A stretch of DNA of 64,000 nt. Origin: Collinsella aerofaciens. GTDB lineage: Bacteria > Actinomycetota > Coriobacteriia > Coriobacteriales > Coriobacteriaceae. The DNA lies in contig NZ_WQPK01000030.1 in assembly GCF_018785265.1 (NCBI RefSeq), forward strand, positions 1 to 64,000, read 5' to 3'. The translations under genes were made by a program, and so were the position numbers. Below, piece after piece: positions 24,486 through 31,808 of the stretch. Positions within the stretch are counted from its first letter, which is position 1, and each line of letters begins with the position of its first letter. The notes beneath the pieces are model-generated. The model had not been told where the DNA came from, did not search any database, and saw nothing but the letters and a program-made list of their open reading frames with translations.

Positions 24486-25385
24486 GTGTCCGATCGTCCC
24501 AAGGCATCTGCTCCCAAGACGCCTGCGCGCAAAGCTGCCACTGCGGGAGCGCCTGCAGCGAAGAGCGGCACCGGTTCGTGGCTGGCGGGCTTTATTACCC
24601 GTGCCGCCGCCGGTATCGTCTACGCCGTAGTCTTTATCCTGTGCCTGGTTTTGGGTATCGTGCCCACGGCCATCTTTGTTTCTGTCATGAGCGGTCTGTG
24701 CTGCTATGAGTTTTTCCGTATGACAAGGCTCGATGGCAAGATGGCTAACGAGCGCATGGGTATCGCTGCCGCCGTACTCTTTCCGCTGTCGGCGTTGGGC
24801 GATTCGATGTTGCTGAATGCCCTGCTTTTTGCCCTGATGCTCGCTGTGGGCATTTGGTATGTCTGGTCGCCGCGTACCCGCATCTCTGATGTGGCAGTGA
24901 CGCTCATGGGTCCCATCTACACTGGCTTTATGCTGTCGGCTATCGTGCTGCTGCGCGATGCCGTGCCCGGTTTTGCCGGTGCCCTGCTTTCAGTGGGCGT
25001 TTGCGCGTCCCTTTGGGTCTCCGATTCGTTTGCCTACATCGTGGGCAGCCGTATCGGCAAGCACAAGATGGTTCCCAAGATTTCTCCCAAAAAGAGCTGG
25101 GAGGGGTTTGTCGGCGGCATCCTGGGCTCGGTTTTGATTTGGCTCATCCTGTGGGCGACGCACTTCTACAAGCTCAGCCTGCCCTATGCGCTGCTGTGCG
25201 GCGTGGTCGTGTCCATTCTGGGCGTTATCGGCGACCTTATCGAGTCGCGCATCAAGCGCGGTGTGGGCGTCAAAGATTCCGGCAACCTTATCCCGGGCCA
25301 CGGCGGAATGCTCGATCGTAGCGATTCGCTTATCTTCGGTTGCATCACCGCGCAGCTGTTGCTGATGATCGGAGGCGTGCTGTAA
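24486..25385 (+). CDS. cdsA: Phosphatidate cytidylyltransferase
   Basis: Makes CDP-diacylglycerol from phosphatidate and CTP in the membrane. 299 residues with about seven or eight membrane helices. The family signature lies near the C-terminus: SRIKRGVGVKDSGNLIPG followed by HGGMLDRSDS. The first 32 residues are Ala/Pro/Lys-rich, probably disordered, and longer than in most CdsA proteins. GTG 24486 is two bases after uppS; the stop overlaps the dxr ATG (TAATG). Confidence 0.95.
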   Translation: MSDRPKASAPKTPARKAATAGAPAAKSGTGSWLAGFITRAAAGIVYAVVFILCLVLGIVPTAIFVSVMSGLCCYEFFRMTRLDGKMANERMGIAAAVLFPLSALGDSMLLNALLFALMLAVGIWYVWSPRTRISDVAVTLMGPIYTGFMLSAIVLLRDAVPGFAGALLSVGVCASLWVSDSFAYIVGSRIGKHKMVPKISPKKSWEGFVGGILGSVLIWLILWATHFYKLSLPYALLCGVVVSILGVIGDLIESRIKRGVGVKDSGNLIPGHGGMLDRSDSLIFGCITAQLLLMIGGVL

Positions 25386-26572
25386 TGTCCTTCCAGACGA
25401 CGTATGGCCCCGATGGACGCCTTCGCGTTGCCGTCCTGGGTTGTACGGGCTCTATCGGCACCCAGGCGCTCGATGTGTGCCGCCAGCATGCCGATCGCCT
25501 GCAGGTGACGGCGCTGTCCGTTAACTCCAGTACCTCTGAGCTCGTTGCCGCTGCCCGTGAGTTCTCGGTTCCGGCGGTTGCCGTGGCCGATGCCGCTCAT
25601 GGCGATGACGCCGTGCTGCAGGAGTTGCCCGAGGGCACGCAGCTCGGCGTTGGCGCGCAGGCGGTTTGCGAGCTCGCGCGTCGCGACGATGTCGACTGCG
25701 TGCTCGTCGCTATTGTGGGCGCCGCCGGTCTCGAGGCGAGCCATGCGGCCTTGACCTCGAATAAGCGCCTTGCCCTTGCCAACAAGGAGTCCCTCGTCGT
25801 CGGTGGCGACTTGCTTATGCCGTTGGCGCAACCGGGCCAGCTTATTCCAGTCGACTCTGAGCACTCCGCCATTTACCAGTGCTATCTGGGGGAGAACCCG
25901 CGCGAGGCTCATTGTATTTGGCTCACCTGCTCGGGCGGTCCGTTCTTTGGCCGCACGCGAGACGAGCTCGATCGCGTGACGCGTGCCGATGCCCTCGCGC
26001 ATCCCACGTGGGCCATGGGTGCCAAGATCACCATCGACTCCGCCACCCTCATGAACAAGGGCCTGGAGCGCATTGAGGCCATGCATCTGTTTAACTGCGA
26101 CCTCGATTTCATTAACGTGGTCGTGCAGCGTCAGTCCAAGATTCACTCTATGGTCGAGTTCGCCGACGGCTCCGTGATGGCGCATCTCGGTGCATCTGAC
26201 ATGCGTATTCCCATCCAGTTCGCGTTCTCGTATCCCGAGCGTTGGGATACCCCGGCGCCTCGTATCGATTTCCGCGAGCTGGGGCAGCTCACGTTTGATG
26301 CTGCCGACATGGATACCTTCCGCTGTCTGGCACTGGCCGAGCGTGCCGGCAAGACGGGTGGCACCATGCCGTGCGTGCTCAATGCCGCCAACGAGGTCGC
26401 CGTCGATGCCTTCCTGCACGATGGCTGCAGCTTTACCGATATCGATCGCATTGTGGAATCCTGCATGGACGCCCACGATATGCAGGCGGTCGATTCGTTT
26501 GAGCAGCTTCGCGACATCGATGCGTGGGCGCGTGAAAAGGCTGCGCAGGTGCTCGCCGCAACCCGTTCCTAA
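25385..26572 (+). CDS. dxr: 1-deoxy-D-xylulose 5-phosphate reductoisomerase
   Basis: Second step of the MEP isoprenoid pathway, NADPH- and metal-dependent. 395 residues. NADPH loop GCTGSIGTQALDV, LANKESLVVGG, PVDSEHSAIYQC, the flexible loop SGGPFFG, and MNKGLERIEAMHLF are all present. IspG, another MEP enzyme, is encoded two genes downstream, so MEP functions are clustered with uppS, which uses their product. Confidence 0.97.
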   Translation: MSFQTTYGPDGRLRVAVLGCTGSIGTQALDVCRQHADRLQVTALSVNSSTSELVAAAREFSVPAVAVADAAHGDDAVLQELPEGTQLGVGAQAVCELARRDDVDCVLVAIVGAAGLEASHAALTSNKRLALANKESLVVGGDLLMPLAQPGQLIPVDSEHSAIYQCYLGENPREAHCIWLTCSGGPFFGRTRDELDRVTRADALAHPTWAMGAKITIDSATLMNKGLERIEAMHLFNCDLDFINVVVQRQSKIHSMVEFADGSVMAHLGASDMRIPIQFAFSYPERWDTPAPRIDFRELGQLTFDAADMDTFRCLALAERAGKTGGTMPCVLNAANEVAVDAFLHDGCSFTDIDRIVESCMDAHDMQAVDSFEQLRDIDAWAREKAAQVLAATRS

Positions 26573-26597
26573 CCCATAAGGATTGCTTTTTCGTTTT

Positions 26598-27959
26598 ATG
26601 GATACTGTTCTGAGCGTTCTCTCATCGGTCTTTTGGGGCCTGCTGATGCTTTCCGTCCTCGTGTTTTTGCACGAGGGCGGCCACTTTTTGGCGGCGCGTG
26701 CCTGCGGCGTCCGTGTGACCGAGTTCTTTTTGGGTCTGCCGTGCCGTTTTGACCTCCATCACACGTCGCGTCGCATCGGAACCAAGTTTGGCGTGACGCC
26801 GCTACTGCTGGGCGGCTATGCTGCCATCTGCGGCATGGATCCCACGGACGTCTCGTGTGCCGATTGCGTGCTTGCGGCTATCTATCGTCACGGTCGCGTG
26901 ACCGTGGCCGACCTTGCCGCCGAGCTCGAGCTGCCCGAGGAGGACGTGCTCGAGGCCTGTGCCTTGCTGCTGGGGTGGGGTTCCATCGCTCCTTGGTACG
27001 AGGAGGGGGAGAAGCCCTCGCCGAGCTATTACCCCACCAAGTACCAGACGCTGCCGCGCGATGAGGCGGGCTACACCACCTTTGACGGGCGTCGGTTTAA
27101 TCGCGAGCATGCGACCGCCGAGGGCGACGTATGGGAGCTGCCGTGCGATAAGGCCGAGTTCCTTGCGCAAGAGCGCTCGCACACCTATCTTGGTCAGGGT
27201 TTTCTCAAGCGCGCCTTTATGTTGCTCGCGGGCATTGTCGTCAATATCCTGACGGGCTTTTTGCTCCTTATGAGCATCTATTCCATCGCGGGCGTCACCG
27301 TTCCGGTGGATACCAACGTGATCGGTCGGGTCGACGAGGGCTCAATCGCCGCCAAGGCGGGCATCGAAGCCGGTGACGCGATTCTTTCGGTCGACGGCGC
27401 GTCCTGTTCAACTTGGACGGACATTTACGACGCCATTGGTAAGGCTGCGGGTAAGGACGATTTCGCCATTGAGTACGAGCGCGACGGTAAGAAGTTTTCG
27501 GCGTCGGTTGCACTCAAAGAGGACGAGCGGCTGGGCGTGTATGCCTCTACGCAGGTGGTCCGTTTAGACCCCATCACGTCGGCGCGCCTGTCCTTCTCCT
27601 ATGTCGTGCAGACGGCGGAGGGCGTGCTGCGTCTGTTGCAGCCGCAGCATACGATGGAGATTCTCGATCAGTCCACCTCTGTTGTGGGCATTAGCGTTAT
27701 GTCTTCGCAAGCGGCCGCTGCCGGTCCCGTCACGTTCTTGTCGTTTGCCGCGCTCATTTCGTTCTCTCTGGGCTTTATGAACCTGTTGCCTATCCCGCCA
27801 CTCGACGGCGGCAAGCTGGTCATCGAGATCATTCAAAAGATCGCCGGTCGCGAGCTGCCGCTCAAGGTCCAGACGATCGTGAGCTATGTGGGCATCGCGC
27901 TCTTTGCGTTGCTGTTTGTCTATATGCTTCGTTCCGACATCCTTCGATTTATTCTGTAG
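26598..27959 (+). CDS. rseP: RseP-type site-2 membrane metalloprotease with inserted domain
   Basis: About 453 residues. The zinc motif HEGGH lies in the first membrane helix (near residue 25). A PDZ domain follows at about 225-315, and the second metal ligand motif NLLPIPPLDGGK is near 400. Between the active-site helix and the PDZ domain lies an unusual segment of about 110 residues (roughly 80-190) with a winged-helix-like part (VTVADLAAELELPEEDVLEACALLL). Such proteases cut membrane-bound anti-sigma factors or peptide remnants. ATG 26598 is used, but its Shine-Dalgarno match is poor; TTG 26583 is the alternative. Confidence 0.9.
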   Translation: MDTVLSVLSSVFWGLLMLSVLVFLHEGGHFLAARACGVRVTEFFLGLPCRFDLHHTSRRIGTKFGVTPLLLGGYAAICGMDPTDVSCADCVLAAIYRHGRVTVADLAAELELPEEDVLEACALLLGWGSIAPWYEEGEKPSPSYYPTKYQTLPRDEAGYTTFDGRRFNREHATAEGDVWELPCDKAEFLAQERSHTYLGQGFLKRAFMLLAGIVVNILTGFLLLMSIYSIAGVTVPVDTNVIGRVDEGSIAAKAGIEAGDAILSVDGASCSTWTDIYDAIGKAAGKDDFAIEYERDGKKFSASVALKEDERLGVYASTQVVRLDPITSARLSFSYVVQTAEGVLRLLQPQHTMEILDQSTSVVGISVMSSQAAAAGPVTFLSFAALISFSLGFMNLLPIPPLDGGKLVIEIIQKIAGRELPLKVQTIVSYVGIALFALLFVYMLRSDILRFIL

Positions 27960-27972
27960 GGGAGTGTTTGGA

Positions 27973-29055
27973 TTGTCTTTATCCCATCCTTTGCCTCGCG
28001 AGCTGACGCGCCCTGTGCATGTGGGCGGCGTGCAGATCGGTGGTGGCGCGCCGGTGGTGGTCCAATCAATGACCTGCACCGATACCGCTGATGCCCAGGC
28101 AACACTTGCGCAAGTGTGCGCGTTGGCGCAGGCTGGCTGCGATATCGTGCGTGTGAGCGTGCCCACTGAGGCCGCGCTTGAGGGTTTCCGCACCATCTGT
28201 GCCGAGTCTCCGGTGCCAATCGTTGCCGATATCCACTTTAACAACAAGCTGGCCATTGGCGCTGTGGAGGCCGGTGCCGCCAAGCTCCGCATCAATCCCG
28301 GCAACATTGGCGATTGGGCCAAGGTCGATGCCGTGATCGATGCCGCGGGCGCCGCTGGGTGCGCGATTCGCATTGGCGTGAACGCGGGCTCGCTTGAGCA
28401 GGATATCGCCGAGCGCGAAGACCTCACGCAGCCCGAAAAGCTCGTGATGTCGAGCGAGCGCTTCGTCAAGCACTTTGAGGACCGCGGCTTTACGAACATT
28501 GTGCTTTCGGCCAAGGCCCATAGCGTGCAAACGACGCTCGATACCTATCGAGCCCTGTCGCGTGAGATTCCCCACGTTCCGCTTCACCTGGGCGTAACCG
28601 AGGCGGGTACCAAGCTTCAGGGCACCATTAAGAGCTCGGTGGGCCTTGGTATTCTGCTGTCTGAGGGTATCGGTGACACCATGCGCGTCTCTCTCACGGC
28701 CGATCCGGTTGAGGAGCCGCCGGTTGCCTGGGGTATTCTGCAGTCGCTGGGCCTGCGTCGCCGTGGCCCCGAGATTGTCTCGTGCCCCACGTGCGCCCGC
28801 TGCCAGGTTAACCTCATTCCCATCGCCGAGGAGGTCACCGAGCGGCTTAAGAACTACTCCGCGCCGCTTTCTATCGCTGTGATGGGATGTGCCGTTAATG
28901 GCCCCGGTGAGGCTTCTGATGCCGACCTGGGCGTTGCTTGCGGACGTGGTCAGGCCTTGCTCTTTTCGCATGGCCAGATCATTGGTAAAGTAGCTGAGGA
29001 CCAAATTGTCGACGCGCTTATGGCAGAGGTCGACAAACTTATTGAGGAGAAATAA
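27973..29055 (+). CDS. ispG: 4-hydroxy-3-methylbut-2-en-1-yl diphosphate synthase
   Basis: Iron-sulfur enzyme of the MEP pathway. 360 residues: TIM barrel start (VVQSMTCTDTADAQAT), NPGNIG, GVNAGSLE, and the C-terminal cluster-binding SCPTCARC plus NGPGEASDADLG with the catalytic Glu. The TTG at 27973 has GGGGAG 8 bases upstream; a GTG lies three codons earlier. It abuts proS. Confidence 0.96.
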   Translation: MSLSHPLPRELTRPVHVGGVQIGGGAPVVVQSMTCTDTADAQATLAQVCALAQAGCDIVRVSVPTEAALEGFRTICAESPVPIVADIHFNNKLAIGAVEAGAAKLRINPGNIGDWAKVDAVIDAAGAAGCAIRIGVNAGSLEQDIAEREDLTQPEKLVMSSERFVKHFEDRGFTNIVLSAKAHSVQTTLDTYRALSREIPHVPLHLGVTEAGTKLQGTIKSSVGLGILLSEGIGDTMRVSLTADPVEEPPVAWGILQSLGLRRRGPEIVSCPTCARCQVNLIPIAEEVTERLKNYSAPLSIAVMGCAVNGPGEASDADLGVACGRGQALLFSHGQIIGKVAEDQIVDALMAEVDKLIEEK

Positions 29056-30777
29056 ATGACCCGAGCAATGTATATGTCTAAGCTCTACGCGCCGACGCTT
29101 AAAGAGGATCCGGCGGACGCTGAGCTCGCCAGCCACCGTCTGCTGCTCCGTGCCGGCATGATCCGCAAGGAGGCCGCCGGTCTGTATTCCTACCTGCCGC
29201 TTGCTTGGCGCTCGATCCGCAAGATCGAGAACATCGTGCGCGACGAGATGGATGCCGCCGGTGCCCAGGAGCTCATGATGCCCATTATGGTCGACGCTGA
29301 GCTATGGCGCGAGTCCGGCCGCATCGACGCCTATGGCAAGGAACTCGTGCGCTTCGATGACCGCCACGGCCGCGAGTTCGTGCTGGGCCCCACGCACGAG
29401 GAGACCGTGACCGCCCTGGTTCGCAATGAGCTGCGTTCCTACAAGCAACTGCCCGTTAACCTCTACCACATCCAGGATAAGTTCCGCGACGAGTTCCGTC
29501 CCCGCTTTGGCCTGATGCGCGGTCGCGAGTTCATCATGAAGGACGCCTACAGCTTCTCTGCCACGCAGGAGAGTCTGCAGGAGGAGTACGACAAGATGAA
29601 GCAGGCCTACGCTAACATCTGCGAGCGCTGCTACATCAAGGCTCTGCCCGTTGTCGCCGACTCCGGCGAGATCGGCGGCGACACTTCCGTCGAGTACATG
29701 GCTCTTGCCGACGCCGGCGAGGCTTCGCTCGTCTACTGCGACGATTGCGGTTTTGCTGCCGATGACGAGGCTGCAAGCACCAAGGTCGTTGTGACCGAGG
29801 GCCCCGGCGATGGCACGCTCACCAAGGTCGAGACTCCGGGTATGGGCACCATCGAGGCCGTTGCCAAGTTCTTCGGCTTCCCCGAGAACGGCACGCGCAA
29901 GTCGCTGGCATTGATCGACTCCGAGGGCAAGCCGGTCGTGGCCATTGTCCCGGGCGACCACGAGCTCAATGACTGCAAGGCCGAGCATGTCTTTGGCAAG
30001 GGCTACCGCATGATGACCGACGAGGAGCTTCAAGCGAACGGCCTGCACAAGGGCTTTATCGGACCGGTCAACCTGCCCGAGGGCATCCGTCTGGTGTGCG
30101 ACGAGAGCCTGCGCGATTCCAAGCAGTGGGCCTGCGGTGCCAACGAGGTCGATTATCACTTTACCGGTGCCTGCCCCGAGCGCGACTTTACCGTCGATGA
30201 GTGGGCCGATCTGGTCACCGTTGTCGCCGGCGACCCCTGCCCGCACTGCGGCAAGCCGCTCTCCGCTGCCCGCGGCATCGAGGTCTCTCAGGTCTTCCAG
30301 CTGGGCACCAAGTATTCCGAGGCCATGGGTGCCACCTTTATGGACGAGGACGGCAAGGAGAAGCCGCTCATCATGGGCTGCTACGGCGTTGGTGTGTCCC
30401 GCTCGCTCGCTGCCGTCGTGGAGCAGCACAACGACGAGCACGGTATCGTCTGGCCGGTCTCCGTTGCCCCGTACGAGGTCGCGGTGATTCCGCTCGATCC
30501 CAAGAAGGAGGAGTGCGCTACCGTCTGCGAGCAGATCGTTGATGGCCTGTGCGCCGAGGGTATCGAGGTTGTCGTCGACGACCGCGACGAGCGTCCCGGC
30601 TTTAAGTTTGCCGACAACGACCTTATGGGCTTCCCGTATCAGGTCGTTCTGGGTAAGCGTGGCCTTAAGAATGGCACCGTTGAGCTCAAGGACCGTGCCA
30701 CGGGTGAGCGCGAGGATGTGGCGATCGACGAGGTCGTCGCCAAGGTCGCCGAGCTTGTGAAGGCAGCACGCCGTTAA
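29056..30777 (+). CDS. proS: Prolyl-tRNA synthetase, bacterial type with editing domain
   Basis: 573 residues, class II synthetase. Motif 1 region AGLYSYLPLAWRS; motif 2 FRDEFRPRFGLMRGREFIMKDAYSF; an inserted YbaK-like editing domain at about 225-395 (ARKSLALID, KGFIGP); motif 3 GCYGVGVSRSLAA; then an anticodon-binding domain. The length fits the bacterial form. The ATG directly follows the ispG stop. No T-box leader lies in front, so it is expressed with ispG. Confidence 0.97.
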   Translation: MTRAMYMSKLYAPTLKEDPADAELASHRLLLRAGMIRKEAAGLYSYLPLAWRSIRKIENIVRDEMDAAGAQELMMPIMVDAELWRESGRIDAYGKELVRFDDRHGREFVLGPTHEETVTALVRNELRSYKQLPVNLYHIQDKFRDEFRPRFGLMRGREFIMKDAYSFSATQESLQEEYDKMKQAYANICERCYIKALPVVADSGEIGGDTSVEYMALADAGEASLVYCDDCGFAADDEAASTKVVVTEGPGDGTLTKVETPGMGTIEAVAKFFGFPENGTRKSLALIDSEGKPVVAIVPGDHELNDCKAEHVFGKGYRMMTDEELQANGLHKGFIGPVNLPEGIRLVCDESLRDSKQWACGANEVDYHFTGACPERDFTVDEWADLVTVVAGDPCPHCGKPLSAARGIEVSQVFQLGTKYSEAMGATFMDEDGKEKPLIMGCYGVGVSRSLAAVVEQHNDEHGIVWPVSVAPYEVAVIPLDPKKEECATVCEQIVDGLCAEGIEVVVDDRDERPGFKFADNDLMGFPYQVVLGKRGLKNGTVELKDRATGEREDVAIDEVVAKVAELVKAARR

Positions 30778-30807
30778 TCGACGATTTCGCTTGTAGTTCG
30801 ATATACG

Positions 30808-30856
30808 GGACGGCCCCGCATTTCTCCAGATCGGGGAGATGCGGGGCCGTCCTTTT
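30808..30856 (+). terminator. Intrinsic terminator after proS
   Basis: GGACGGCCCCGCAT and ATGCGGGGCCGTCC make a 14-bp perfect stem, with a further CTCC/GGAG pairing inside, followed by TTTT. Confidence 0.9.
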
Positions 30857-30881
30857 ATCTTGTGGCATCCTCGATATCTAA

Positions 30882-30923
30882 AAGGAAAACCCCACAGCCC
30901 ATGTGAGCTGCGGGGTTTTCCTT
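30882..30923 (-). terminator. Bidirectional terminator, 3' of the APH-fold gene
   Basis: AAGGAAAACCCC...GGGGTTTTCCTT arms with one mismatch. The minus-strand reading runs into TTTTCCTTTTAG, so it can end transcripts from the minus-strand kinase gene as well as stop plus-strand read-through. Confidence 0.75.
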
Positions 30924-30955
30924 GTGCCTCCGATGCGAAATAAATCGCTCAGATA

Positions 30956-31720
30956 TTACTGATAATCGACGACGTCGATCCAGTTCTTCAGGAACTCATC
31001 GTTCACGTTGCGCTTACGAGCGAGCTCGGAAGCGGCGACGATGCTCGTCCACTGACGCACGACCTGCATGGGCATGTCGGCGCGGTCGCAGTAGAGCTCC
31101 AGGTAGGCCTCGGCCTGGTCCTTGCTGTTGAGGGCAAAGAGCAGGTAGGTGGTGGCAACGTCGGCAGCAGGGGAGCCCTGGGTGGCGTGTGCCCAGTCGC
31201 ACACATAGAGCTGGCCGTCGTCGCCGACGATGACGTTGGAGGGGTTGAAGTCGCCGTGGCAGACCTTGAACTCCTTGGTCATGCCGTCCAGACGCTCCTG
31301 AAGGTTGTAGCGCGTGGTGGCATTGAGCTGATCAAGGCTGTCGATCATGCGGGCGTACTTGTCGCGCTGACGGTTGAGCAGCGGGGAGGTGTAGCCGTGG
31401 ATCTCGATCTGGAGGTCGACGAACATCTCGAGGTACTCACCAAAGCGCTGGGGCTCGGCAGTCATCTTCTCGGCAAGGGTGGTGCCCGGAACCTTCTCGG
31501 TCACGAGCGCCCAGCCGTTGGCGTTCTCGAGCTGGGAAACCTCGAGCGCCTTGGGGCTGCGGATGCCGCACTCATTGATGCGGGCAAGATTCAAAGCCTC
31601 GTTGAACACGTCGGAGACAGGCTTGGTCTCGTTAAAGACCTTGACAATCTTGTCGCCCAGGTCGTAAACGACCTTGTTGCCACGGCGGACGAGCTCGGTC
31701 TTGGAATCGGGTAGCAGCAT
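30956..31720 (-). CDS. Aminoglycoside phosphotransferase-fold kinase
   Basis: 254 residues of the APH/choline-kinase superfamily. The catalytic loop VCHGDFNPSNVIV and the metal-binding DWAHATQGSPAADVA (the second Asp as in Brenner and DFG motifs) are clear. The N-terminal lobe has KIVKVF, with the ATP-binding Lys. Such proteins phosphorylate small metabolites or sugars as often as antibiotics; nothing here points to drug resistance. The ATG at 31720 follows AAAGGATG. It lies about 90 bases downstream of adhE on the same strand, and a hairpin separates them. Confidence 0.85.
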   Translation of the reverse strand: MLLPDSKTELVRRGNKVVYDLGDKIVKVFNETKPVSDVFNEALNLARINECGIRSPKALEVSQLENANGWALVTEKVPGTTLAEKMTAEPQRFGEYLEMFVDLQIEIHGYTSPLLNRQRDKYARMIDSLDQLNATTRYNLQERLDGMTKEFKVCHGDFNPSNVIVGDDGQLYVCDWAHATQGSPAADVATTYLLFALNSKDQAEAYLELYCDRADMPMQVVRQWTSIVAASELARKRNVNDEFLKNWIDVVDYQ

Positions 31721-31752
31721 GGTTGCATCCTTTCAACGATGCGATAGAAGCG

Positions 31753-31791
31753 ACGGCGGGGGTGTGTGAAACACCCGTGCACCCCCGCCGT
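31753..31791 (-). repeat. Hairpin between adhE and the kinase gene
   Basis: ACGGCGGGGGTG pairs with CACCCCCGCCGT over a 15-base loop. No T-run follows on the minus strand, so it probably stabilises the adhE message end or attenuates expression of the kinase gene rather than acting as a full terminator. Confidence 0.6.
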
Positions 31792-31808
31792 TAAAAACCG
31801 TGCTAAAA

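Noticed and set aside
28950..29056. T-box leader before proS
   Set aside because: There is no untranslated leader; proS starts directly at the ispG stop.
30956..31720. Aminoglycoside resistance gene
   Set aside because: The APH fold is present but shared by many metabolic kinases, and no resistance context or mobile element is beside it.
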